64,000 bases of DNA, from positions 87,719 to 151,718 of the forward strand of contig CAWJEG010000010.1 in assembly GCA_963841845.1 (NCBI GenBank). The letters are read 5' to 3'. This DNA comes from CAVVGZ01 sp963841845 (GTDB lineage: Bacteria; Chloroflexota; Anaerolineae; Anaerolineales; Anaerolineaceae). How positions within the stretch are numbered: the stretch's first letter is position 1; the number at the start of each line of letters is the position of its first letter. Positions 18,391-27,689 of the stretch are shown here, piece after piece. The position numbers and the translations under genes were made by a program. The notes under the pieces are model-generated. The model did not search any database and was not told the origin of the DNA. It was given only the letters and a program-made list of their open reading frames with translations.

Positions 18391-19221
18391 TTGAAACACA
18401 CAGCAACCTTGAAATGGTTGGGGGTGGCAGGTATTGAATTGAAAATGGATGACCAGATTCTCCTGGTGGATCCATATTTTACACGCATCTCTTTGCAAAA
18501 ATATATTCTTGGAAATGTTACTCCAAACCGAGCCCTGGCGGCGCAGCTGGTTGCCTGCTGCAATTATGTGTTGGTCACCCACTGTCATTTTGACCATTTC
18601 ATGGATGTACCGGAAATCCTCCATAACACCAAAGCGGAGTGCCTGGGTTCACCCAACACATGCAAGTTATTGAGCATCTTCAAAATTCCCAAATCCCAGG
18701 TTCGGGAGGTTCAATGCGGAGATCAACACCAGCTGGGTAATTTCCAGATTGAGGTGTGCAAATCCCAACATATCCCCATTCCCGGAATTCAACAAGGAAA
18801 TATTACCGGAAACCCTGAGCCGCCACTCAAAGCTGGACAATACAAGATGGACCAAATATTCAGTTATCGTATCTGCGTGGAAAAATCCAGCATTCTTACC
18901 GATCCGGGATTGTTTGCATCGGGGAAACCCAGCGATATCCTAGTGACTACTCCGTATCTCCATCCACAACAATATGAACAAATGATACTGGAGATAAAAC
19001 CCACCACTATTGTCCTGACTCACTGGGATAATTTTTTCCGGCCGCTTTCCAAACCCCTGCGCCCTAACTTTGTGCTGCCCCGCCTGGCATTACCTCTGCG
19101 TCTAAGAGTGGATTTAAACCAGTTTAATGAGATGATTCGGGAAATCAGCCCTGCAACCCGAGTACTGGTGCCTGACCTATTTAAATCCTATCCAGTTGCG
19201 GAGTTGAGCAGATCTCACTAA
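18391..19221 (+). CDS. MBL-fold metal-dependent hydrolase
   Basis: A 276-residue metallo-beta-lactamase-fold protein of the UlaG-like type. The metal motif THCHFDHFMD is intact; later ligands probably include the Asp of LTDPGLF and the His of LTHWDN. The N-terminal strand pair (LKWLGVAGIEL) supports a start at or near the TTG at 18391, although no ribosome site is visible and translation may be coupled to the CBS gene six bases upstream. Substrate unknown. The pairing with a CBS sensor hints at control by adenylate level, which is inference only. Confidence 0.82.
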   Translation: MKHTATLKWLGVAGIELKMDDQILLVDPYFTRISLQKYILGNVTPNRALAAQLVACCNYVLVTHCHFDHFMDVPEILHNTKAECLGSPNTCKLLSIFKIPKSQVREVQCGDQHQLGNFQIEVCKSQHIPIPGIQQGNITGNPEPPLKAGQYKMDQIFSYRICVEKSSILTDPGLFASGKPSDILVTTPYLHPQQYEQMILEIKPTTIVLTHWDNFFRPLSKPLRPNFVLPRLALPLRLRVDLNQFNEMIREISPATRVLVPDLFKSYPVAELSRSH

Positions 19222-19245
19222 AGGCCTATTTGTCATTGATTTGAA

Positions 19246-19956
19246 TCAATCCTTCAAATCCAAATCGATCTTTCGAAGGATATTGGGAACTTCCTGTATC
19301 TCATCCACCTGGTGGTAATGAAACCCCTTAAGATCACCGGGGATATCATTTTCATGGGCCCATGTGAGATGGTGTGGAATATAGATTGCCTGTCCACCAA
19401 TAGCTACCACCGGATGGATATCTGAACGCAGGGAATTACCTACCATAACAAACTGTACAGGGGTGATTCTTAGTTTTTCCAGCAGTTCACCATATGCTGC
19501 CGGATTTTTGTCATGGACAATTTCCACATACTTGAAATATGGGCGCAAACCCGAACGGTCAATTTTCCGACTCTGCTCGAGGGCATCCCCTTTGGTTATT
19601 AACATAAGGTCGTAGGAATGTTTGAGCGTAGCTAAAACATCTTCGACACAGTCAATAATTTGCACTTCTGCTTCGAGCATCTCCCGGATAAAAGCGAGGA
19701 TGTGCTGAATTTCTGGCGCAGTGACCGTATTATTGCTGACAAGCAAAGCAGTCTCTATCATAGAAAGCGCAAATGATTTAATTCCATAACCATAGATGGT
19801 GATATTGCGCATTTCCATATCATACAATGCACGGCTGATGAAATCCGCATCCTGGTAAGGGGAAAGCAGTCCTAAGAATTTTTCCTCAGCCAGTTGATAA
19901 AGATGCTCATTTTCCCAGAGGGTATCATCGGCATCAAAACCAATCAGTTGGAGCAC
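19246..19956 (-). CDS. HAD-superfamily hydrolase
   Basis: A 236-residue haloacid-dehalogenase-fold phosphatase. The nucleophile motif is GFDADDTLWENE at residues 5-16; a helical cap follows, then motif II LMLITKGD and motif IV MVGNSLRSDIHP. The layout resembles the YjjG/GPH branch acting on small phosphometabolites. Translation probably starts at a GTG (19956) with GAAGG just upstream. Convergent with the MBL gene, with only about 25 bases between stops. No substrate can be assigned. Confidence 0.87.
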   Translation of the reverse strand: MLQLIGFDADDTLWENEHLYQLAEEKFLGLLSPYQDADFISRALYDMEMRNITIYGYGIKSFALSMIETALLVSNNTVTAPEIQHILAFIREMLEAEVQIIDCVEDVLATLKHSYDLMLITKGDALEQSRKIDRSGLRPYFKYVEIVHDKNPAAYGELLEKLRITPVQFVMVGNSLRSDIHPVVAIGGQAIYIPHHLTWAHENDIPGDLKGFHYHQVDEIQEVPNILRKIDLDLKD

Positions 19957-20214
19957 GGTTACCTTCTTCCTTCAACTCGCCTTATTGGGATGAAAACCCG
20001 GTATAGAGCGATTATAACAAGCTATCCGAAAACGATATTAACAGAAATCATTTCGCCTAGGTTTCGAATAAATGATATAAAAAGCACATGGATTCCAGTT
20101 ATCCGATATTACCAGAGTGATCATGGCCTCTCATCCGAATCCGGATAAACCGGCACGCCTATCCGGCTGTGGTTTGGGGTAAAATTTTTTGAGAATGTTG
20201 TGTGAGGAGGTTTT

Positions 20215-20922
20215 ATGGAATATAACTTCACCGGGAAGGTAGTCCTGATCAGTGGCGCGGCCGGGATTTTAGGACAGGCTGCTGCCAGGGCGTTTATGGA
20301 CTCGGGTGCAAAATTAGCCCTGGTCGACCGTCAGGAGCACAGGCTGGGGAATCTCTATCCTGACTGGACGGACACCAGCCGGGTGCTCTTGATTAATCAG
20401 ATGGATTTGAATAACCCCCTCCATTCAGCCATTATTGTTGAACGAACAAGAGAAAATTTTAACCGGTTGGATATTCTGGTCAACACAGCGGGAGGGTTCA
20501 GGGGTGGAACCCGCGTGCATGAAACGCCGGTGGAGACATGGGACTTATTGATGTCCCTGAATGCCCGGACAGCATTTGTGCTCAGCCGGGCGGTAATCCC
20601 GACCATGCTTGAGCAAAAGTCCGGGAAAATCATCCATGTTGCCGCTGCTGCCGGATTGAAAGGAAGTGCTGGAAATGCTGCTTACAGCGCTTCTAAAAGT
20701 GCATTGATCCGCCTGACAGAAAGCCTGTCTGCTGAGCTAAAGCCCCATGGCGTGAATGTCAACTGCATGCTGCCGGTGATCATTGACACACCCTCCAACC
20801 GCCAGGCAATGCCCGGAGCCGATTTCAGCAAATGGACCAAGGCCGATTCACTTGCCAGGGTGATCCTTTTCCTGGCATCGGATGATGCAAATGATCTTCA
20901 TGGAACAGCCATTCCCCTGTAA
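20215..20922 (+). CDS. Short-chain dehydrogenase/reductase
   Basis: A 235-residue classical SDR. The nucleotide-binding glycine motif is SGAAGILGQAAA, the structural NTAGG follows, and the catalytic Tyr-Lys is in YSASKSALI, with the Ser replaced or shifted (HVAAAAGLKGS). The Ala-rich segment before the YxxxK lacks the usual catalytic Ser at its normal position, which could lower activity. The start has GGAGG six bases upstream. Monocistronic. Substrate unknown. Confidence 0.87.
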   Translation: MEYNFTGKVVLISGAAGILGQAAARAFMDSGAKLALVDRQEHRLGNLYPDWTDTSRVLLINQMDLNNPLHSAIIVERTRENFNRLDILVNTAGGFRGGTRVHETPVETWDLLMSLNARTAFVLSRAVIPTMLEQKSGKIIHVAAAAGLKGSAGNAAYSASKSALIRLTESLSAELKPHGVNVNCMLPVIIDTPSNRQAMPGADFSKWTKADSLARVILFLASDDANDLHGTAIPL

Positions 20923-20971
20923 TCCTCATTAAGCCGGTTATGGATGACCTTCTCAATTGCCGGTATTCATA

Positions 20972-22213
20972 TTAATGGCTAATTACCTGAAACGCATCCA
21001 TCCCAGCAACCACTTTTTCCATGATGGCCTGAATGGTTAAGGGGTGGTCATTCCAGGCACCAAGGTTCACCATTTCCAATCCTTCCGGCACTTTGGCTTT
21101 ATGTATGAGTCTCGGGATATCATACTGGCTATGGATGGAATCGGCGCTGATGGCGGCGGAAAAATAGAGGATTTTCTCGACACCGGCAGCCACCAATTCT
21201 TCAACCTTCTCTGCCGGCTGCGGCTCTTTAAATTCCATCCATGCCAGACCAACATTCTGTTTTTCATACCCGTTCCCGATCAATTTTTCCAATATTCCAT
21301 GCCGGAAAGCAAATTCATGTTCTGTTTCGGAAGGCCATTCAGCATCCCACTCGTCGGGCTGGCCATGCCCCACCAGCAGAACCCCGGTTTTTGAGCGGTC
21401 GCCGGATCCAACGGCAGCATTTGCTTTCTCCAGGAACATTTCATACATCGTTGTTGAATCCCACAATGGTCCGGTAACGACAAGGGGGATACCGTATTCT
21501 TCCAATGACAGCGCCTCGATTAGCTCAGTTCCTTCCCTGGTGTGGTTGGATATGGAGACAAAGACTTCGGTTACAACAACCCGGCTGGCACCTTCATTTA
21601 TTGCTTGAATAACAGCCGCATCCGGGCGCGGATCATCATCTAAAAAGGATAGATATACTTTCACATCCGGGTAACCCTGTCGATGGAGAGCGTCCTCCAG
21701 GTGTTTTGCCATCTGTATGTGCGTTTGGCGATGATGGCTGGTTCCAACCCTCAGATATGATTCACGCAGTTTTTATATGAATAATGGCCTGGCAAAAAAT
21801 GGAACGAATTTGATACCCTGTTCATCAAACTCGCGGAATTGATTCAGCCAACCGATCGGATTGTAGGTTTCCGGTTCCCCATGGGTAAAGTAAATGATCG
21901 AGGTATGTCCCAGGCCGGGGTAGTCCTTCTGGCGAATTATCTCCGGTACCAAGCGATTATCCTCTATGTATAAGACCCTTCTTGTCTGCCAGAAATACCC
22001 GCTTACAAATCCTATCAAAGCTGCCACGCCTGTATATAGAAGCCGAATACCGTCAAAACGGGCAGCAATGAGGGCAAGGAGGGCAAAACAACAAAGGAGA
22101 GTTATTGCAAGGTAACGATTCATCTGCGATGGATGGATTGTCAGGTAATTAACCAGAAAATATCCAACCCCAAATCCCAGTATGATTACAAAAATCCAGG
22201 ATATCCAAACCAT
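20972..22213 (-). pseudogene. Membrane-anchored chelatase-like protein interrupted by an in-frame TAA
   Basis: A single reading frame of 413 codons is broken only by a TAA at 21775-21773. Before it are two N-terminal membrane helices, a third hydrophobic segment and the first strand of a chelatase fold (SIIYFTHGEPETYNPIGW). After it the same frame continues without a break through KLRESYLRVGTSHHRQTHIQ into the class-II chelatase fold (ferrochelatase/CbiX type, with LLVGHGQPDEWDAE). The downstream part has no usable ATG until 21712, which would delete the GTSHH strand, so the two parts are best read as one gene with a nonsense change or base error. Substrate and metal are unknown. Confidence 0.65.
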
Positions 22214-22819
22214 TTTTCGTCCTCACAAAAATCTAAAAATCCAAATCGCCGGATCGATATACTTTAATGCACACCATGAATATCGGGGGAAAAAGTTAAT
22301 TAAAATTATCGCAAAGTTTTCTAGAAACAAGAAAGTGTCGAGAAACCTTTGGATACTACTTCGTGGAATTGCATATGCTGCTGGTGCACAAGCCTGGCAG
22401 TAGAATTGCCCCGTTATGCCTTCCGGTCACGATAAGGCATTCCTGCCAATTCTTTCCACCAATCACGCCGAACTGTACTTTTAAGAATGACACAGAGGTA
22501 ATGTACCTTGATCCTTTCCGAGTGATCGACCTGGCAATTAACTTGAAATTTCTTTATGTAGAAATGCCGGTCTGTTTAATAAATATAACCTGGTTATCCA
22601 TTAGACTGGTCTATCCAATATCAAACAACTGACAGGAATCCTTGAAGGGGGCAGCCCGCAGCCTATTAAGCGGTTACAGTCAAGAAAAGACTATCCAGGA
22701 TCCCGAGGGCTAAAGGATCCATCCACTGATATGAATCCGACTTGATCTCCGGCATTTTAGCGGCAAGTTACATGCAGGTCAGGGTTTTCAAATCACCACA
22801 ATTCCACTTACCGTATGCA
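22214..22819. other. Gene-free interval
   Basis: About 600 bases between the chelatase-like gene and the cspA terminator. Short open frames exist, but none has a ribosome site or recognisable sequence. One small hairpin (22416-22422 with 22434-22440) has no T run after it. I see no RNA gene. Confidence 0.5.
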
Positions 22820-22859
22820 GAATTAAATATAAAATGAGCAGAATTTTCACTGCTCATTT
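22820..22859 (-). terminator. Rho-independent terminator of cspA
   Basis: On the minus strand AAATGAGCAG (22859-22850) pairs with CTGCTCATTT (22841-22832) around an 8-nt loop, followed by TATATTTAATT. It lies about 20 bases after the cspA stop. Confidence 0.75.
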
Positions 22860-22879
22860 GAGATTACTATTTCTGAATC

Positions 22880-23089
22880 TTACAGGAGGGTGACGTCCTG
22901 TGCCTGGGGGCCTTTTTGACCCTGAACAACAACAAACTCGACCTGTTGTCCTTCTTCCAGATTGCGGAAACCATCACCTGTTATAGCACTGTAGTGCACA
23001 AACACATCACCACCGGATGCACGCTCGATGAAACCGAAACCTTTTGAACCGTTGAACCACTTAACGGTGCCTTTCTCTCGTTCTGCCAT
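22880..23089 (-). CDS. cspA: Cold-shock domain protein
   Basis: A 69-residue single cold-shock domain, the standard length. RNP1 is KGFGFIE and RNP2 is VFVHYSAI; the N-terminal GTVKWFNGSKGFGF is typical. It should act as a single-stranded nucleic acid chaperone in the cytoplasm. The start is fixed by GGAGG nine bases upstream. Its own promoter lies about 105 bp upstream and a terminator follows, so it is monocistronic. The ~95-nt leader may carry cold-responsive structure, as in other csp genes. Confidence 0.96.
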   Translation of the reverse strand: MAEREKGTVKWFNGSKGFGFIERASGGDVFVHYSAITGDGFRNLEEGQQVEFVVVQGQKGPQAQDVTLL

Positions 23090-23190
23090 GGCTTAAAACC
23101 TCCTTTCCTGAATATTTGTTAAGCAAGAGGTTCTAAACCGGTACAGAGATACGCTTCTTTCCCTAATGAACCTGCTAACATACAAATACG

Positions 23191-23219
23191 AATATATCAT
23201 TCTTAAGGTACAAAGTCAA
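23191..23219 (-). promoter_or_regulatory. Promoter of cspA
   Basis: On the minus strand TTGACT (23219-23214) and TATATT (23196-23191) are separated by 17 bp, giving a leader of about 95 nt. Confidence 0.65.
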
Positions 23220-23251
23220 TATTCAAGGTGATGGGAGGCGGAGACAGTCCA

Positions 23252-24035
23252 TTATCCAATTGCAGCCCGCAGGTACCTGACCATGGTGCCAAACCGGGGA
23301 GTATAGCGCATCTCATCGAGGCGCGGGCGCGGCAGATCTACCGGCATATCCAACAGGATTCGCCCGGGACGCTGACTCATTACCAGAACCCGGTCTGCCA
23401 GCAAAAGCGCCTCCGAAATCGAGTGGGTCACCATAATGACCGTCTTTCGACGCTCCTGCCACAGATGCAGCAATTCTGTGCCCATGTGTTCGCGGGTTAA
23501 TGCATCCAGAGCCCCGAACGGTTCATCCAGAAGCAGAAAATCCGGATCAGCAATCAGAGCCCGGGAGAGTGCAACTCTCTGTGCCATACCTCCGGATAGA
23601 TCTTCTGGCCAGGTGTCTTCAAACCCCTGAAGCCCGGTCATGGCGATCATTTCCCGGGCCTTAGCGACGGACTGATCGGCAGCGACACCCATCAATTCCA
23701 GGGGAAGGGTGATGTTTTGGATCACGGTGCGCCACGGCATGAGATTGGCTTGCTGAAAAACCAGACCGATGCGCGGCTCGTACCCATTTTCATCCTCCGG
23801 GCAAAAAAGGACTTCCCCGCTGGTTGGTTCCAGCAAACCCGCCAGAACGCGGCAGGAGTGTGCTTTTTCCGCTCCCCGATGGTCCAATCACACATACAAA
23901 CTCCTGGTGGTCCACAGTAAAGCTCACATCACGCAGGGCGCGCAGCCCGGAAGTTTTCCTTTCGCTGCTCTCGGGTTTTTCCGGAGGGAAGGTCATACTG
24001 AGGTTATGCACCTCTAATACAGGGCCGCTACGCAA
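23252..24035 (-). pseudogene. ABC transporter ATPase of the FMN-riboswitch operon (one frameshift)
   Basis: An SsuB/TauB/ThiZ-like ATPase of about 260 residues after joining two frames. The N-terminal frame (24035-23850) has Walker A GPSGSGKSTLL. The C-terminal frame (from about 23853) resumes RVLAGLLEPTSG and has signature LSGGMAQR, Walker B LLLDEPFGALD and H-loop VTHSI. One extra base near 23851-23853 separates them. It probably begins at a TTG (24035) with GAGGAG six bases upstream. As the third gene after the FMN riboswitch it should energise riboflavin import. All motifs are intact apart from the frame change, so a base-call error is quite possible. Confidence 0.82.
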
Positions 24036-24046
24036 GGCTTACTCCT

Positions 24047-25033
24047 CTAATCCCCAATATACTGGTTGGTAAAGGCTTTATCCAGGTCAAGGTCATTCTT
24101 TAACAGGTTCATCTTAAGCAGGATTTCCTGCATATTCTCCCATGCGCTGCGCCTGGAAATGCCCAGTTCTTCAATATTTCCATAAAGACCGATTGACGTC
24201 TCTAAAATTTCTAACTGAACATTCCTGTCTGCAGTATCCAGTCCTTCCACGTATTTCTTGGAAATCTCATACGCTTCCTGGGGATTTTTCATGGTGTCGG
24301 CGATACCCTTCATCGTCGCTGCAACCATTTTATTCACCAGTTCAGGATCTTGCTTCATCTGGGTTTCATTGGTGATCAGTCCGTTACCAACCAGTTCCAT
24401 TGCGTCTGCAACCCGTAAAACGGATATATCATAGCCCTGGGACTCCAGTTGTACCGGTTCATTAGCGACATAAATCACACCGGCATCTTCCTGGCCGGCT
24501 ACCAGGGCTTCAACCTGATTAAAACCGATTGCATCCAGGGTGACGTCGCTTTCTGCCAAACCGCCAGCTTCAAGCAGGGCTCGAAATCCGATGTAACTGG
24601 CTCCGTATAAACCAGGGATGCCGACCTTTTTACCGGCCAGGTCGCTGATTTTTTGGATGCCTTTTTCCGCAAAGGCGACCACTCCTACCGGGTACTCCTG
24701 GTACCAGGACATCACATAAACAACGGGCAAACCCTGGCCGCGTCCCAGAAGAACCTGCTCTCCAGAAACAACCGCAAAGGGAAGCTCACCAGCACCAACC
24801 AGGGCAACGGCATCGGTCTCAAAACTGTAATCCAGCTCCACCTGCAGACCTGCCTCCTGGAAATAGCCTTTTTCCATGGCAACATAGAAGGGAGCAAACT
24901 GGATATTGGGGATATACCCGACAGGCAGCCGGATTTTTGTCAATGCTTCAGGTTCGGACGGCTGTACGGGTGAACATGCAGCCAATAACAGCAGGGAGAT
25001 AACAACTTTCCAGATAAATGCCAGCCTGGTCAT
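24047..25033 (-). CDS. ribY: Riboflavin (RibY-like) substrate-binding lipoprotein, NMT1/THI5 fold
   Basis: A 328-residue binding lipoprotein. The signal ends in LLLLAACSP, so Cys is lipidated. The mature part is an NMT1/THI5-like periplasmic-binding fold (IPNIQFAPFYVAMEKGYF near residue 42). This fold is usually annotated for nitrate, sulfonate or thiamine-precursor uptake. Here the operon is headed by an FMN riboswitch, and RibX/RibY importers of this type are known from Chloroflexi, so riboflavin is the best substrate guess. The start has GGAG nine bases upstream. Function rests on regulation and family, not on binding-site residues. Confidence 0.8.
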   Translation of the reverse strand: MTRLAFIWKVVISLLLLAACSPVQPSEPEALTKIRLPVGYIPNIQFAPFYVAMEKGYFQEAGLQVELDYSFETDAVALVGAGELPFAVVSGEQVLLGRGQGLPVVYVMSWYQEYPVGVVAFAEKGIQKISDLAGKKVGIPGLYGASYIGFRALLEAGGLAESDVTLDAIGFNQVEALVAGQEDAGVIYVANEPVQLESQGYDISVLRVADAMELVGNGLITNETQMKQDPELVNKMVAATMKGIADTMKNPQEAYEISKKYVEGLDTADRNVQLEILETSIGLYGNIEELGISRRSAWENMQEILLKMNLLKNDLDLDKAFTNQYIGD

Positions 25034-25079
25034 GTTCAGCAGCTCCTATGTATGAAATAATGGTTAGACAAGTTTCACC

Positions 25080-25952
25080 TTAAAGTTCGTCCATCGTTTG
25101 CCGGTTGTGCCACTTTAATAATCGTTTCTCCAGCAGCATCACAATGCCATAAAGGGTAAGTGCCATCGCAACAAGGGTGAGGATGGCAACAAATACAAGG
25201 GCAGTATCATACTGGCCGCGCCCAACATTGATGAGAAATCCTAAACCGTATTTGGCGCCGACAAATTCTCCGACAACAGCCCCCACTACGGCAAGAGTGG
25301 CACCGATGCGGAGCCCACCCAGAAAGATTGGCATCGCCGAGGGGATTTCCAGGTAAAGCAGGATCTGCCGCTTTGTGGCTTTAAGGGAAAGCATCAGGTC
25401 GCGCAGGTTTTCCGGGACAGCGCGCAGACCAACAACGGTATTAATCAGCATTGGAAAGAATACAATCAGGCTGCACACCAGAATTTTGGAGGTAATACCT
25501 GCTCCAAACCAGATCACCAGCAGCGGGGCAATCGCAACAATTGGAATAGCCTGACTGGCAACCAGGTAGGGGGAAACCAGTTTTTCAAGCAGCCGGGAAC
25601 GAGCCAATATGTAACCCAGGATGGTTGCTAGGGTTCCACCAATCAGCAAACCGATGAGCACTTCAAACAGGGTGACTGCCGAATGCAGGAACAAAGAGCC
25701 ATCCAGAACAGCCTGCGTAAGACGGACCAGGACCAAGCGCGGGGATGGCAATATGAAGGCCGGGAATTCATTCCAAGAAATAATCGCCTGCCAGACCACA
25801 ATTGTCAGAATGATAGAGACTGGAAGCAGCCATCGCCCAAATCTTTTTCCCAGATAGGCAGGTACATTTTGGGTTATAGAATTTTTTCTAAGTGTATCCA
25901 TGATCCTGTCGGTAACCAGACTATTAAAGAAAAACAGCCCCAACGGTTTCAT
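25080..25952 (-). CDS. ribX: Riboflavin (RibX-like) ABC transporter permease
   Basis: A permease of up to 290 residues with six membrane helices and a BPD_transp_1 domain. The EAA loop reads LRDLMLSLKATKRQILLYLE. It resembles SsuC/ThiX permeases. It is the first gene behind the FMN riboswitch and terminator and is followed by the binding lipoprotein and ATPase. The start may be 25952 or the internal ATG at 25901; neither has a strong ribosome site. The assignment to riboflavin comes from the riboswitch. Confidence 0.82.
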   Translation of the reverse strand: MKPLGLFFFNSLVTDRIMDTLRKNSITQNVPAYLGKRFGRWLLPVSIILTIVVWQAIISWNEFPAFILPSPRLVLVRLTQAVLDGSLFLHSAVTLFEVLIGLLIGGTLATILGYILARSRLLEKLVSPYLVASQAIPIVAIAPLLVIWFGAGITSKILVCSLIVFFPMLINTVVGLRAVPENLRDLMLSLKATKRQILLYLEIPSAMPIFLGGLRIGATLAVVGAVVGEFVGAKYGLGFLINVGRGQYDTALVFVAILTLVAMALTLYGIVMLLEKRLLKWHNRQTMDEL

Positions 25953-25984
25953 CAGGGCAGTTCAAGAGGATGACCAATAAATCT

Positions 25985-26018
25985 TAAAAAACACCCGAAA
26001 ACACGAATGTTTTCGGGG
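25985..26018 (-). terminator. Riboswitch expression-platform terminator
   Basis: On the minus strand CCCGAAAACA pairs with TGTTTTCGGG (26008-26017 with 25994-26003) around a 4-nt loop and is followed by TGTTTTTTAAG. The GCCCCGAA at its 5' side is complementary to CTTCGGGGC in the 5' strand of the aptamer, a plausible antiterminator pairing when FMN is absent. Confidence 0.85.
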
Positions 26019-26050
26019 CTTAGAGGTCAATATGATCATAACAAATGATC

Positions 26051-26180
26051 AACCTTCTTTATTCCGGACTATACCGTCGACCCCGGAGTTTCACCGGATC
26101 ATGCATTTACCAATGCGCGTGGGTTATCACCACCGATCGGGAATCAGGAGACAAGCTCCCTCACCCTGCCCCGAAGGATT
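26051..26180 (-). promoter_or_regulatory. FMN riboswitch (RFN element)
   Basis: Read on the minus strand, the conserved RFN blocks appear in order: CTTCGGGGCAGGGTG, then ATTCCCGATCGGTGGT, AACCCACGCGC, GATCCGGTGAAACTCCGG, GGTCGACGGTATAGTCCGGA and AAAGAAGG. The first and last pair as P1 (ATCCTTC with GAAGGTT). A terminator follows about 30 nt downstream, so binding of FMN should stop transcription of the importer. All conserved blocks of the aptamer are present. Confidence 0.95.
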
Positions 26181-26198
26181 GTTCTATTCTTCACAAAA

Positions 26199-26227
26199 AG
26201 TTTACCCCTGTTTCAAATGAATGTCAA
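26199..26227 (-). promoter_or_regulatory. Promoter of the FMN-riboswitch operon
   Basis: On the minus strand TTGACA (26227-26222) and TAAACT (26204-26199) are separated by exactly 17 bp. The start would be near 26192, about 12 bases before the aptamer P1. Confidence 0.7.
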
Positions 26228-26362
26228 TATTTTTCTGTCCCGCAGGAGTGTTCAGAAAAATCAATTGGCCAGGATATCCGCGTACTGGATTCCTTCAGCC
26301 ATTTGTAACCCGGACCGATTTGCCTGAAAATATAGTCGGACTAACGCTAACCAATGTCAATA

Positions 26363-27508
26363 TCAGGGGACTGCGCGTTCGTAAATCCGTTCAAATTCCC
26401 GTATAAAATCCCCCGCAAGGTGCGGATCATAAACAATAACCACGTTTTCGTCATTCTTATACTCTGCGTTGTTGCTGAAATTGTAGGAACCAAACAGGAC
26501 GACCTGGTTGTCCACCACAATTACTTTATGGTGCATGAAGCCATCCAGCGTATCCCGGCGGACATCCAGCCCCGCATCCTGGAGAACCTGGTATTTCCCG
26601 CCGATGTTGGAATCCACCTGCTCGTCATCAAACACAGCGCGCACGTCCACCCCCTGGCTGGATTTTTGCAGCAATACATCTGCCAGCTCGTCGGAGGTTA
26701 GAGAAAAAGCCAGAATATCGATGCTCTCCTGGGCTCCTTGAAGCAGGGGTACAATCTGAGCCAGCACGCCATCATCGGGAGAAAAATATACCTCCAAAAT
26801 GGTGTCCCCATGAACAATGCTTGGGAAGGGCGTATTGGATGGGCTGTCTGCCCCGAAGAATCCGCCTTCAAACATTTCCAGAAATTCGGTTGTATAGTCC
26901 TGATTGACATGAGAATCAACCAGGCGCACGATATTGTTATGGTCCTGATAGGTGCCCCCGTAGGTCATGTTGAGAGAACCTGTCCAGACCTGCTGCTGAT
27001 CGATCACCAGGAATTTGTTATGCATGGATTCACGCCGGTTATCGCCAACCACCGGGATGCCAGATTCCACCAACCGCCGGGCTTGAACACTTTGCATGGT
27101 ATTGCTGTCCAGGACTACCTGCACCTTCACTCCGCGCTGATGGGCTTGCAGCAGTGCATCGGTGACACTATCGAGGGTGAAATTGTACATGGCAACCTGG
27201 ATGGAGTCCTGAGCAGCATCAATGGCGGCCACAACCTCCCGGTCTGGCTGCGAACCGGTCTCGCCGTACGGATCGGTGAAATACACTGTAGCAAGCGAGA
27301 GTGCAGCAGCTCCGTCCGGATTTTCGCCTTGTTCCTCTGTCCCCGATGAGACCGTCTGCGGAGCGGGAAGTGGGGATTGGCCCTCATTTTGTGTAGATAC
27401 GCCACATCCTGCCAGAAGCCCTCCAGCCAGGGCGATTATCAACACCGCACGGCTGATTGTTGAGATCAAATGTGATTGTTTTGCAGTCATAATGCCGGGA
27501 TGATCCAT
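26363..27508 (-). CDS. Phospholipase D-like lipoprotein
   Basis: About 375-381 residues. A lipoprotein signal (ALAGGLLAGC) is followed by a Ser/Pro/Glu-rich linker and two PLD repeats. Both HKD motifs are complete: HNKFLVIDQQQVWTGSLN and HHKVIVVDNQVVLFGSYN. Together they form one active site, typical of secreted PLD-type nucleases or phospholipases. Exported and anchored outside the cell, it could degrade environmental DNA or phospholipids; the sequence does not decide. Starts at 27508 or the internal ATG at 27490 are equally possible. It is transcribed alone. Confidence 0.9.
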   Translation of the reverse strand: MDHPGIMTAKQSHLISTISRAVLIIALAGGLLAGCGVSTQNEGQSPLPAPQTVSSGTEEQGENPDGAAALSLATVYFTDPYGETGSQPDREVVAAIDAAQDSIQVAMYNFTLDSVTDALLQAHQRGVKVQVVLDSNTMQSVQARRLVESGIPVVGDNRRESMHNKFLVIDQQQVWTGSLNMTYGGTYQDHNNIVRLVDSHVNQDYTTEFLEMFEGGFFGADSPSNTPFPSIVHGDTILEVYFSPDDGVLAQIVPLLQGAQESIDILAFSLTSDELADVLLQKSSQGVDVRAVFDDEQVDSNIGGKYQVLQDAGLDVRRDTLDGFMHHKVIVVDNQVVLFGSYNFSNNAEYKNDENVVIVYDPHLAGDFIREFERIYERAVP

Positions 27509-27596
27509 TCTGTTTTTTATTTCTGAAGTGGTTTGATTTTAGCATACCCACACGCCAATTAAGGACGGGTAGAAAGGTTTACCCCATTCCATCCCC

Positions 27597-27640
27597 TTGA
27601 CAAATGAATAAAGCGGTAAATAATAGAACATATATTCTAT
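27597..27640 (+). promoter_or_regulatory. Promoter and possible operator of the LuxR-type gene
   Basis: TTGACA (27597-27602) and TAATAG (27621-27626) are separated by 18 bp. An 18-bp inverted repeat, ATAGAA-6 bp-TTCTAT (27623-27640), overlaps the -10 box and the likely start site. Confidence 0.5.
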
Positions 27641-27689
27641 ATCATAGAAGAAGCAATTACTGCGATACACAAATTAGGGAGAGAACAGG

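Noticed and set aside
22182..22632. Two overlapping plus-strand frames in the gap before cspA
   Set aside because: No ribosome sites and no protein-like pattern.
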